Positions 36,519 through 45,551 of a DNA stretch of 64,000 bases are shown one piece after another. Under the pieces are notes generated by a model. The model saw only the letters and a program-made list of their open reading frames with translations, was not told where the DNA came from and did no database searches. Origin of the DNA: PGYT01 sp963675055 (GTDB lineage: Bacteria; Bacteroidota; Ignavibacteria; Ignavibacteriales; Melioribacteraceae); contig CAXXJE010000005.1 of NCBI GenBank assembly GCA_963675055.2, forward strand, positions 248,001-312,000. Direction: 5' to 3'. The position numbers and the translations under genes were made by a program. Position 1 is the first letter of the stretch, and the number at the start of each line of letters is the position of its first letter.

Positions 36519-39500
36519 TCAGCCTGTTTTTAGTGTCTCGATGAGATTTACTCCTCTTCTGATCTCCGCTTTTTGGGAGTAATTCGTCTTTAAAACTGCA
36601 TTTGGAATATTGTCTGATATCAATTTGTACAAAGATTTAAAGTATTCGGCATAAGTCTTTGCTTTTGTTCTATTCCCTCGTTTTACGTAATATTCACAGA
36701 GTTTTACAATCACATTTATTGTTAATTCCGTTATACTTTCATCCTCTATTAAGTTAAGCGCATTATTAAGATAGTATATTTCGCTTTCAGGCGTGCCTTC
36801 AGGATATTTATCTGCAATCACGGCAAGAAAATAGTGTTGCCATGCTTCTGCTATTTTGCCGTTAAAAATTGCTCCAAAATCCTCATTATTCGCAAATTTA
36901 ACAGCTTTGGAATATTCTTTATTCATTAGAAGAAACTTTAATCGGTATTCAAACAGCCTTAATGCATTATTAGCGTCCTCTTGTTCAACAAGGTAAATAA
37001 TCAGATCATCAATCATGCTCTGATCGCTTAAAGACTGTCGTAGAATTCCGAGCATAATCACTGAAAACTTGTGAACTTTTTTAATTCTTTCATTATCTAT
37101 TGTCTTAACGATGCTTTCAAGTTCAAAAACAGTTTTTTCAAGATATTCGATAGAGTTGAGTGAAAAGTAAACAACCGCCTTGTAGAGTTTCAATTCAGCA
37201 AGCTCATCCTGAGCTTTTATCTCACTAAAAATGGTCTCGGCTTTAGTTAATTCACGCATAGCGTTTGAATATTCACAAATTTGTAAATACCCCTCACATA
37301 AATTCGAATGGGCTAATCCATTCCCGAATTTATTACCGGTTCCAAGGAATATACTCAATGCACGCTTGTAGTTTTCGATAGCCTTTTCATAATTAAAATT
37401 CTTAAAGAAGAATATCCCCGTATTCATTAGAATATTCGCTTCCTGCTCAACATTACCAATTGACTGATTGATTTGCAGAGCCCTGCTCCAATGTTTCTTT
37501 GCTTCCGCATCATTTTGCAGCATGCTATGAATATTGCCAATGTTCACTTCAATCGCTGCAATCTGAACCATATTATTAGCTTTTTCATAATAGTTCAATG
37601 TTTCGTCGAAGTGTTTAAGCGCTGCCTTAGGATCCTGATCTTTATAAATCGACATAAGACCCAGAATATTGCTTGCCTGTCCTTTGTAGAAATCATCACT
37701 TCGCAAATCGGTTAATATCTCATTGCATAGCTCTTTGGTTCTTTCATATTTATTCAGCTTTAATTCGATTCTTGAAAGTTCCAGCCTTAGCTCAAAATAA
37801 AAAGCACTTTCAAAATCTGCCTCCAGGTAGTGCTCAAGTATTTCCTTACTTTTTTCAAGTTCACCGGTATTTGATAGAGCAAATGCCCGCCTGTATCGGA
37901 GAAGATCGCTCTGATCCGAAGTTAAATCCATTTTCAGAGCAGACTCAGTAATCTTCAAACAATTTTTAAAGTCGCCCATTGAAGCTAGAACCTTTGTGAG
38001 TCTAAGCAGAATGCTTATCATCTTACTGTCGGGAAGTTCAAACGACATTACTTTCTCAAGTAAGTATTTTTGCGTTGAAAGAGCCGTTAATGCCTCAGCC
38101 TGCTCTATCATTTTATTGTAGTATTTAAAGGCTTCCTCGAAACTCCCACTATTTTCGAACTGCAATGCTATTTCCCGGTAAAGATTTTCATCGTCTATTT
38201 TTTCAAGCTTTAATGCCACTTCACGATGGAATTTTTCTTTATCCTTAATGGAGTTTAATACATATTCCTTGAGAGCAACAGAAACAAATTCCGGATTAAT
38301 ACTTCGTACTGATTTTTGGAGGATGTTCCGTATTCTTAACTGATCAACGATCTGCTGATTTTCAAGTTCATTTGTTTCAGTTAATTTATCTATTACTGTT
38401 TCCGGGAAACTATTATTGAGAGACGCGATAATTTTCAAGTACTGGTGTTCATTGAAAGTACAGTCCGCGAGAATGTTATTAAATATTTCCTTGAAGGAGT
38501 TCTTAAGACCCTCCTTTTCCCTTTCGGTATAGCTGATTTCCGGACCATCGAACTTGAAATCAATAATTTTGAGAAATATCAAATTTGAGATGAATTTCAT
38601 TATCTCACCCGGAACAGGTTCGATAAAACCTTTAATAAGGGCGATCAAATGATCTTTTGGAAAAAACGCGGCATATGATGAATCAATAAAATTTTCTAAT
38701 TCATTATCTAAAAACGGAAGTAATTTAATTTCATCACAATTGTTAAAATATGCATCTGCATTTCCGGAACCGGATTTTTCAGCTAAGATGATATGAATGC
38801 CGTTCGATTGGAGTATAGGTAATAGATTTTGAAGAATCTCGAGTGCAAATTGATCCATTACATCAATATCATCAATAATCAGAGAGAAGTTTATCTGCCC
38901 TGATATTTTGGATATGATAGATTTAACCTGACTGATTAAGTCCTTTGTGCCGGGCGTAATATGAAGACCAATATACTGGATCAGACTTTCATCCAAGTTT
39001 TCGAAAATGAAATCGGTATAAATTATTTGCCTGATGAAATGAACTGCAAAATCGGCTCCGGATGTGTTTCCGGGACTTTCTATTTTTACAATATCGTTCT
39101 GGTTGTATTCAACATAGTTAAGTAATTCAGTTTTCCCAATGCCATCCATACCGGTAATGACTTTGATTTCTCCGCTAGCGTCGCTGGTGAGGTAATTTTT
39201 AAGTTTTTGTATTACATCAGATCTGCCCGCAAAGGAAGGGACAAAATTCCATTCCTTTTTGGAATCCGCATAATCAATTTCAAGTTCACTAAGAAGTTGA
39301 ACTGTTGTATAATACCTGTCAGATGGATTTTTACTAAGAAGTTTTTTAACTACTGTATCAATCGGGATAAAGTAGTCTGTCGCGGGAAATTCGAATACAC
39401 CACTTAAATGAGACTTAAAAATTTGAAGATCATTTTCAGTATCAAACGGAAATTTTCCATATACCATCCGGTATAAAAGTATTCCCAGTGAATAGAGATC

Positions 39501-40079
39501 GGTTCTGTGATCCAGCGGCTCTTTCTTAATTACTTCCGGAGCCATGTATTCCTTGGTACCCCGGGAAACAAATTCTTCAGTCGATTGGATATGACGCGCA
39601 AATCCAAAATCGATAAATTTAATTTTAAGTTCACCATCTACAAAACGAACTAAAATATTCTCTGGTTTCAGGTCGTAGTAAACATAATTAGACTGATGAA
39701 GGTAGTAGAGAGCGGAGGATATCTGCAGAATTATCTGCTTGAGAATATCCTCTTCTGGAGTAAAGATATCTGTAAGTTCATTACCCGCAAAGTACTCGAG
39801 GATTATAAATTCATCACCTGTTTCAATACCGGTTTCACTTTCATCATCAGTTAAGGTGAGAACAGTTCCATAATTATAGGCTGCAACAATACCCGGATGA
39901 TCCAGTTTTTTAAGTAGATAGTACTCATTCCTGAAACTTTTAAGTTCGTCCTCTTCACTTTCCCCTGAAATTACTTTGATAGCGAATTCTTTGCCGGGAA
40001 TTGTTGAGTCGGTACATAGGAAGACCGAGCTTCTCCCCCTGCCAAGCAGTTTAAGGATGTTAAAACGATTATTTATCAT
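36519..40079 (-). CDS. Ser/Thr kinase fused to an AAA/NTPase module and TPR repeats
   Basis: This is a 1186-residue soluble multidomain signalling protein. The kinase domain covers about 6-265: GRGRSSVF loop, Lys35 in AIKV, catalytic loop YYDLKPEN, FIDFGFA, and APEV in the activation segment. The usual HRD is YYD, so it is a non-RD kinase. An NTPase module follows, with P-loop GMDGIGKT near residues 310-317 and Walker B FSLIIDDID near 395-405, as in STAND ATPases. From about 640 to 1150 it is built of TPR helices (EAFKYYNKMIEQAEAL, KALKHFDE-like, NYEKAIENYKRALSIF). The design resembles PknK-type kinases but no DNA-binding end is seen. The ATG overlaps the permease stop (ATGA), so it is the last gene of the peptide-transporter operon. 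Confidence 0.9.
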   Translation of the reverse strand: MINNRFNILKLLGRGRSSVFLCTDSTIPGKEFAIKVISGESEEDELKSFRNEYYLLKKLDHPGIVAAYNYGTVLTLTDDESETGIETGDEFIILEYFAGNELTDIFTPEEDILKQIILQISSALYYLHQSNYVYYDLKPENILVRFVDGELKIKFIDFGFARHIQSTEEFVSRGTKEYMAPEVIKKEPLDHRTDLYSLGILLYRMVYGKFPFDTENDLQIFKSHLSGVFEFPATDYFIPIDTVVKKLLSKNPSDRYYTTVQLLSELEIDYADSKKEWNFVPSFAGRSDVIQKLKNYLTSDASGEIKVITGMDGIGKTELLNYVEYNQNDIVKIESPGNTSGADFAVHFIRQIIYTDFIFENLDESLIQYIGLHITPGTKDLISQVKSIISKISGQINFSLIIDDIDVMDQFALEILQNLLPILQSNGIHIILAEKSGSGNADAYFNNCDEIKLLPFLDNELENFIDSSYAAFFPKDHLIALIKGFIEPVPGEIMKFISNLIFLKIIDFKFDGPEISYTEREKEGLKNSFKEIFNNILADCTFNEHQYLKIIASLNNSFPETVIDKLTETNELENQQIVDQLRIRNILQKSVRSINPEFVSVALKEYVLNSIKDKEKFHREVALKLEKIDDENLYREIALQFENSGSFEEAFKYYNKMIEQAEALTALSTQKYLLEKVMSFELPDSKMISILLRLTKVLASMGDFKNCLKITESALKMDLTSDQSDLLRYRRAFALSNTGELEKSKEILEHYLEADFESAFYFELRLELSRIELKLNKYERTKELCNEILTDLRSDDFYKGQASNILGLMSIYKDQDPKAALKHFDETLNYYEKANNMVQIAAIEVNIGNIHSMLQNDAEAKKHWSRALQINQSIGNVEQEANILMNTGIFFFKNFNYEKAIENYKRALSIFLGTGNKFGNGLAHSNLCEGYLQICEYSNAMRELTKAETIFSEIKAQDELAELKLYKAVVYFSLNSIEYLEKTVFELESIVKTIDNERIKKVHKFSVIMLGILRQSLSDQSMIDDLIIYLVEQEDANNALRLFEYRLKFLLMNKEYSKAVKFANNEDFGAIFNGKIAEAWQHYFLAVIADKYPEGTPESEIYYLNNALNLIEDESITELTINVIVKLCEYYVKRGNRTKAKTYAEYFKSLYKLISDNIPNAVLKTNYSQKAEIRRGVNLIETLKTG

Positions 40080-41359
40080 TTGCCTAATAGCGGATTAAAT
40101 TTCTGATTTAAACTGTTAGCGAACGAGTTAAATGAAAACAACGTAAGTACGAGTGTCATGCCAGGAATTAGGATCATCCACCAGCCCTTTGTAAGATACT
40201 CCTGACCGGATTGAATAAGTGAACCCCAAGAGTAATACTCAACTCCAACACCAAGTCCCAAAAAACTTAAAGTCGATTCTGCTAATATAATGTTTGCAAA
40301 CTGAATTACCATATTTACGAGTATAGGTGAAGCAATCACAGGCATAATATCCTTCATTAAAATTTTAGTTTTGGATAAGCCGAGCAACTGAGAAGAAACG
40401 ACATAATCCTTACTTTTCACAATTAGCACTTCACCTTTTACAATTCTAAAAAGGGACATCCAGCCTGAAAATCCAAGTACAAATATAACTGAGAACAGAT
40501 TATTCCCAAACAATGCAAGTACGAGCAGTACAAGAAATATTGAGGGAAATGCTAAAAATATATCTGATATTCGAGACAATATAGTATCAATTACACCTCC
40601 CTTGAAAGCAGCGCTGAATCCGAATGAAAGGCCAATAATAAAAACTATGAGCAGCGAACTTAAACCGACCATTATTGATGTTCGGCTGCCGTAAACCAGC
40701 ATTGCGAATACATCCCGTCCAAGATGATCAGTTCCGAGTAGATACATCCTGCTTGAAACTACCGGTTTACCAGCCTCGGAAACAACATCAGTACGGCTAA
40801 TCTCTTCCGATTTAAGAAATTTATGTAGAATTATCGACCCTTCTTTAACAGTTATACTATCAACAAATTCGATACTCTTATCAAATGGATTTACTACCAC
40901 CCTATTTTTAAGATACTGCAAAGATTCTCTTTCAGCGCTTCCGGCATTCTCGACCCGTTTAATGTAATTAACGCTGGAAAGCGGCGGTAAAAGTTTAGTA
41001 ACTGAAATATCTTTTTGGAAGTTCGGATGCTGTAGGGTTATAAGCGGAGCAAAAATGAGTGAAAAAAACAAGAGGCATATAAACAATGCCGGTAGATTCA
41101 TTCTAGAGTGGAAAAATTTCAATTTCTTTCTGTAATAAATTATTAATACCGGGAGTATTACTAAAAGCAGAGAAAGAATAAACAACTCAACCGTTCTGTA
41201 GTCAAGTTGATTTACAGCATTCTCAGCGCCTGCAAGTAACGCGTAAACAAACTTTGAATAATATACTATACAATTAAGTAAAAAATCCGCTCGCACAACT
41301 ATAAGCAGAAGCACCAAGGATAATATGATATTAAAAAAGGTCGGTCTCAAGGTTTTCAA
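40076..41359 (-). CDS. Peptide ABC transporter permease (DppC/OppC type)
   Basis: This 427-residue inner-membrane permease belongs to the binding-protein-dependent family. Three extra N-terminal hydrophobic segments (residues about 8-100) precede the usual OppC N-terminus, making it longer than the common 280-300 residues. A periplasmic loop (about 105-210) contains LGTDHLGRDVFAMLVYGSRTS, the OppC signature. The EAA loop, which docks the ATPase, is near GLSKTKILMKDIMP. LSFLGLGVGVEYYSWGSLI is also typical. The start codon is TTG at 41357-41359 and overlaps the stop of the first permease by 4 bp. Confidence 0.92.
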   Translation of the reverse strand: MKTLRPTFFNIILSLVLLLIVVRADFLLNCIVYYSKFVYALLAGAENAVNQLDYRTVELFILSLLLVILPVLIIYYRKKLKFFHSRMNLPALFICLLFFSLIFAPLITLQHPNFQKDISVTKLLPPLSSVNYIKRVENAGSAERESLQYLKNRVVVNPFDKSIEFVDSITVKEGSIILHKFLKSEEISRTDVVSEAGKPVVSSRMYLLGTDHLGRDVFAMLVYGSRTSIMVGLSSLLIVFIIGLSFGFSAAFKGGVIDTILSRISDIFLAFPSIFLVLLVLALFGNNLFSVIFVLGFSGWMSLFRIVKGEVLIVKSKDYVVSSQLLGLSKTKILMKDIMPVIASPILVNMVIQFANIILAESTLSFLGLGVGVEYYSWGSLIQSGQEYLTKGWWMILIPGMTLVLTLFSFNSFANSLNQKFNPLLGK

Positions 41360-42342
41360 TTAAGTAAACCTCCCAGAAGTCTCTTATCTATAAATACTCT
41401 TATTATGTCGGACAGAAAACTTGAGACGATAACCATTAGTCCGGCTATAAAACAGCATCCGATAATTAACGGATAATCAAAAGCAAAAATGGCATTTAGT
41501 GTTAGCCTCCCCATTCCCGGCAGACCGAATATAACCTCGATCAATAATGTTCCGCCGAGAAGAAAACCAAGTTCAATTCCTGCAATTGCGATTACAGGGT
41601 TCAAAGCATTCGGAATTACATGTCTGATCAGCACAGTACTCTTTTTAACCCCGAGGGACTCAAGTTTCAGAATAAAAGTTGAATTAATTACCGACTTCAG
41701 GTTATCGCGAAGGTATTTAAAATATATCGGAATCAGTGTGATAATAAGAGTAACTCCCGGTAAAAAGAGATGGTAGAGTACGTCAAAAAACTTCTCGACC
41801 GGTCCCATAAGGTAATATTCTGTCGAATAGACACCTGATATCGGGAAAAGTCCAAGTTGATAAGAGAATAAATAAATAAAGATTATTCCCGAAACGAATG
41901 ACGGTGTTGAATACATTACCATTGAGATTTTCGAAAAGAAGCGGTCGAACTTTCCACCCGGATTAACAGCTGATTTGTAAGCCATCCAAAAACTAATCAC
42001 AAGTTGGATGACAAAGGTTGTAAGAGCAAACAGTATTGTAAAAAAAAGATAATCGGAAATAACATCAAGTACCGGCTCACGGAAGTTCAAAGACATACCG
42101 AAGTCACCGCGAATGAAATTACTAATAAACGAGAAATACTGCTCCGGAATATTTTTATCACTCCTGAAGCTGTTGGCAATATCTGTAAGCGCATCCGAAC
42201 TTAAACGCGGAGAAAGATATTTAAGAGAAGGATTACCGGGTGAAAGCTGCAGAAGAATAAAAATGAAAGATATAACTATAAACAGTACCAGAACAGAAGT
42301 AACTAGTCGCGATAGAAGTTTTTTAAGAAAGATATTGGTCAT
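41356..42342 (-). CDS. Peptide ABC transporter permease (DppB/OppB type)
   Basis: This 328-residue permease has the OppB layout. One N-terminal membrane helix (SVLVLFIVISFIFILLQLSPG, with the SPGNP motif) is followed by a periplasmic loop and five more helices. The coupling loop reads ESLGVKKSTVLIRHVIPNALNPV. GTLLIEVIFGLPGMGRL is a further signature. It would form a heterodimer with the DppC-type permease encoded next. The ATG lies 6 bp after the stop of the binding-protein gene. Confidence 0.94.
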   Translation of the reverse strand: MTNIFLKKLLSRLVTSVLVLFIVISFIFILLQLSPGNPSLKYLSPRLSSDALTDIANSFRSDKNIPEQYFSFISNFIRGDFGMSLNFREPVLDVISDYLFFTILFALTTFVIQLVISFWMAYKSAVNPGGKFDRFFSKISMVMYSTPSFVSGIIFIYLFSYQLGLFPISGVYSTEYYLMGPVEKFFDVLYHLFLPGVTLIITLIPIYFKYLRDNLKSVINSTFILKLESLGVKKSTVLIRHVIPNALNPVIAIAGIELGFLLGGTLLIEVIFGLPGMGRLTLNAIFAFDYPLIIGCCFIAGLMVIVSSFLSDIIRVFIDKRLLGGLLN

Positions 42343-42348
42343 AACCTG

Positions 42349-43989
42349 CTACTTTAATTCCCATTCCCAGCAACTGTGAATTGCTCCCAGGGGATTCACA
42401 TTGATATTATGAATCCTTCTGTTATATGCTACAATATTATCGATCCAATATAAAAAAGTATACGGTTGTTCGTTATAAATAATTTCATTTATTTTTTTAA
42501 GAAGATTGTTCCTTTCCGGAGTAGAAACATCCATATCGAGTGCATCAAGAAGAGAGTCCACAACCGGATTACCGTAGGAAGAAAAGTTAACCGGAGTTGC
42601 ATTAGGATCCGAGTACCATTGTATTCTTAAATCAATTGGAATCGGTATCTGCCAGCCAACCATCCATGCATCAAATTCTTTATTAAACAATCCGTCAAGA
42701 AAAGTATTCATTTCAAGAAATTCGACTGATACATCAATGCCAATTTCTTTCAGATTATTCGAAAAAATTGTTGCGGCAAATTTCCTTCTGGAATTTCCGG
42801 ACGGCACCAGCATTTTGAAACTGAATTTTGTTCCGTCTTTATCTATTATACCATCTCCGTCCGAATCTGTCCATCCTTCCGATTTTAATATTTCAGAAGC
42901 TTTCTCCGGACCGTACTCATACGTAGCAAGACTATCGTAAGCATCGACGAAGATTGACGATATCGGCGCATCGGCTATTTGTCCATAGTTATACAGGAAA
43001 TTATCCAGCACTTCCATTCTGTTAAGTGCATATGTCATTGCAACGCGGACATTATTACTTCCGAATATCTTATTCGACTCCATAATACCACGCTTTTTGT
43101 AAATATCGGGATCAATATTATTCCAGCCTATATAGTCATATTCCCTTCCATCTATTACTCCGAGAGATATCTGATTGTTGGTTTTCAACTCTTCCGCATC
43201 TTCCGGTTTCAGGTCGGTTAAAATATCGATCTCCCCTTTTTGAAGCTGCAAGAGCCTGCTGTTGTAATCAGGAATAACTTTAAATATAATTCTGCCGGGC
43301 GACTCAGGATTGATGAGAAATGATGAATTGTTTTTTTCAAGAACAATCGACTGATTCTTTTTCCAGCTCTCAAATCCGTACGGTCCGCTTGTTACAGGAG
43401 TAATATTAAACTGAGCCTGAACAAACTCTTCCCTTGAGAGTCCATCAAATACATGTCTCGGTATTATTGGCTGGTCAACGTCGAAATAAGTCGGATGAGA
43501 ACCTGGTCTGAAATTTATTTCAAGCTGTGTATCAGATATCCTGTTAAAGGATTTTTCCACAATTACTTTTCCGGTTTCGTCAGTGAAATAGTTTGTGAAA
43601 AATCCAAGTGCCCTGCTTTGTATTTCCGGATCCGAATAAACATCGAAGCTGAAAATGATATCGTCAACAGTAAGCTTTACGCTATCCGACCATGATAGAC
43701 CATCCTTAATCTTAATATAAAGTTTACTACGGTCATCCTTCCACAACAAAGTATCAGCAAGCATTGGGAATGATTCAAGAATGCCTTTTTCAGCGTTCCA
43801 CTCATGTCTTACGATAGAAAGAAAAAGCAGTTCTGTAATACTCCCCTCATGAGGCTGAAAGGCATACATAGGATTAAGTGTCTCAGCATCCGATCTTATC
43901 CCTATGGTTAAATAGTTTTTTTCACCTGAATCTTCCGAGCAGGAAATCGAGATAATTGCAAGTACTGTAAGTATGAGAATCTTTTTCAT
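42349..43989 (-). CDS. Peptide ABC transporter substrate-binding lipoprotein (family 5)
   Basis: This 546-residue lipoprotein captures substrate outside the inner membrane. The lipobox ISISC puts the acylated Cys at residue 17. The family 5 fold is evident from IRSDAETLNPMYAFQPHEG, WSDSVKLTVDDIIFSFD, NRMEVLDNFLYNYGQIADAP and SEGWTDSDGDGIIDKDG. Length is normal for DppA/OppA-like proteins. Substrates are probably peptides, though this family also binds nickel, sugars and others. It is first in the operon with both permeases and the Ser/Thr kinase. The two ATPase genes are divergent across a 96-bp gap. Confidence 0.93.
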   Translation of the reverse strand: MKKILILTVLAIISISCSEDSGEKNYLTIGIRSDAETLNPMYAFQPHEGSITELLFLSIVRHEWNAEKGILESFPMLADTLLWKDDRSKLYIKIKDGLSWSDSVKLTVDDIIFSFDVYSDPEIQSRALGFFTNYFTDETGKVIVEKSFNRISDTQLEINFRPGSHPTYFDVDQPIIPRHVFDGLSREEFVQAQFNITPVTSGPYGFESWKKNQSIVLEKNNSSFLINPESPGRIIFKVIPDYNSRLLQLQKGEIDILTDLKPEDAEELKTNNQISLGVIDGREYDYIGWNNIDPDIYKKRGIMESNKIFGSNNVRVAMTYALNRMEVLDNFLYNYGQIADAPISSIFVDAYDSLATYEYGPEKASEILKSEGWTDSDGDGIIDKDGTKFSFKMLVPSGNSRRKFAATIFSNNLKEIGIDVSVEFLEMNTFLDGLFNKEFDAWMVGWQIPIPIDLRIQWYSDPNATPVNFSSYGNPVVDSLLDALDMDVSTPERNNLLKKINEIIYNEQPYTFLYWIDNIVAYNRRIHNINVNPLGAIHSCWEWELK

Positions 43990-44085
43990 ATATCTCTTAT
44001 TAAATTAGCGGCAATTTATTATTTTGATTAGTAAATGCAAAATTTTCATTATATACGTGCAAATAGAAATTTATAGAATATTACT

Positions 44086-44766
44086 ATGCTGAATGTCCGG
44101 AACCTATGTATTAAACCGATAAATGCAGATAAGTACATTATCGAAGATATATGCTTCAGTTTACAGCCCAACCGGATTTATACAATAGCCGGTGATAATG
44201 GAACAGGGAAAACACTCCTCCTAAAATCTCTTACAGGACTTCTTAATAAATCTGTATTCGAGATCTCTGGCAGCGTTGAATTCGGGAATAAGAATATTTA
44301 CGAACTGACGGAAAACGAATTACGCAACCTGAGGAAAAAGCATATTCGTTATGTATTCCAGGATGAAGCGAATGCTTTTGATCCGCTAAAGAATTTTAAG
44401 TATTATTTCAAAGATCGAATGATTCGGAATCCTGAAGTAATTCAGAATATTTTCAATAAACTTCTCCTTTCACCCCCCGAAAAATTTCTTAATTCATATC
44501 CGTACGAGGTTAGTATCGGACAAATTCAACGCATTGGATTTGCTCTGGCAATACTTAGCGATGCCGAATTTATTGTTCTTGATGAACCAACCAGTGCAAT
44601 TGATCCGATAAACGGTAATTTGTACAAGCATATTTTGCAGGATTATATCGCGACAAAACGTAAGACTATTCTAATGGTTACTCACGATAAGATTTTCGCT
44701 AAAAAGGTTAGTAATCTTATAGCTGAATTAAACCGCGACGGTCTTACAGAGTTTAAAGAAGTTTGA
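44086..44766 (+). CDS. ABC transporter ATP-binding protein (DppD/OppD position)
   Basis: This is a 226-residue ATPase. Walker A is GDNGTGKT, the signature loop is the variant VSIGQIQRIGFA instead of LSGGQ, and Walker B is EFIVLDEPTSAID with the H-loop at MVTHDK. It lacks the C-terminal oligopeptide/HPY extension of classical OppD, which is about 100 residues longer. With the next gene it supplies two different ATPases for the divergently encoded permeases. The ATG has no strong upstream GGAGG. Confidence 0.9.
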   Translation: MLNVRNLCIKPINADKYIIEDICFSLQPNRIYTIAGDNGTGKTLLLKSLTGLLNKSVFEISGSVEFGNKNIYELTENELRNLRKKHIRYVFQDEANAFDPLKNFKYYFKDRMIRNPEVIQNIFNKLLLSPPEKFLNSYPYEVSIGQIQRIGFALAILSDAEFIVLDEPTSAIDPINGNLYKHILQDYIATKRKTILMVTHDKIFAKKVSNLIAELNRDGLTEFKEV

Positions 44767-44778
44767 TTTGGATAATGC

Positions 44779-45540
44779 ATGATAGAATTTAAGAATGTTA
44801 CATATGAAGTTACCGGTCCGCGGAACAACAAAATCAAAATAATAGATGACGTTTCATTCAAGGTTGACAATGGTGTTATTTTCGGAATTGCCGGGCAGAG
44901 CGGAGGAGGTAAAACATCAATTGCTAAGCTGCTTGCAGGAGTTAACAGAGACTATTCAGGATCGATCAAAGTCAATGAGAAGAGCTTAATAGAATACCTT
45001 AAAACGCGTAAACTGCAAATCCTTTTCCAGAATAATAATGAACTTATAAATCCTCTTAGAAGCATTTACGATGTGCTTGAAGAAGTGCTGAATATTGGGA
45101 GGTGCTCAAATCCCGGGAAAAAGATCCAGGAACTAATTCGATTGATGAAACTCCCGAAAGAAGTAATCAATAAGAAAGGATACGAGTTAAGCGGCGGCCA
45201 GCAGCAAAGAGTTGCTCTCGCACGTATCCTTGCGGCGGAACCCGACATCATTATAATGGATGAACCCTTTTCAGCACAGGACGCCGATTCACAATTTATA
45301 ATAGCGCAGTTAATGACTGAATTAAATAAAGAGTTTAACATCACCTTTCTGATCATTTCACATGATCTTTATCTTCTTAAGAACCTGACTCATCAAATAA
45401 TAATAGTAAAAAACGGTAGGATCATCGAGTCCGGCGACACGTCAAAAGTACTTGAGAATCCCGAACATCCTCATACTCAGTTTTTGCTGCACTCCATTTC
45501 TTACGAACTAACAAAGGATGAACTAAGAAAAGGCGTTTAA
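44779..45540 (+). CDS. ABC transporter ATP-binding protein (DppF/OppF position)
   Basis: This 253-residue ATPase has all canonical motifs: Walker A GQSGGGKT, Q-loop ILFQNN, signature LSGGQQQRVALARIL, Walker B IIIMDEPFSAQD and H-loop ISHD. The end, VLENPEHPHTQFLLHSI, is the typical remnant of the OppF tail. It starts 12 bp after the first ATPase gene. The two subunits should pair with the permeases at 40076-42342. It converges on the carrier gene with an 11-bp gap and no terminator. Confidence 0.93.
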   Translation: MIEFKNVTYEVTGPRNNKIKIIDDVSFKVDNGVIFGIAGQSGGGKTSIAKLLAGVNRDYSGSIKVNEKSLIEYLKTRKLQILFQNNNELINPLRSIYDVLEEVLNIGRCSNPGKKIQELIRLMKLPKEVINKKGYELSGGQQQRVALARILAAEPDIIIMDEPFSAQDADSQFIIAQLMTELNKEFNITFLIISHDLYLLKNLTHQIIIVKNGRIIESGDTSKVLENPEHPHTQFLLHSISYELTKDELRKGV

Positions 45541-45551
45541 TTTATTCAGGT

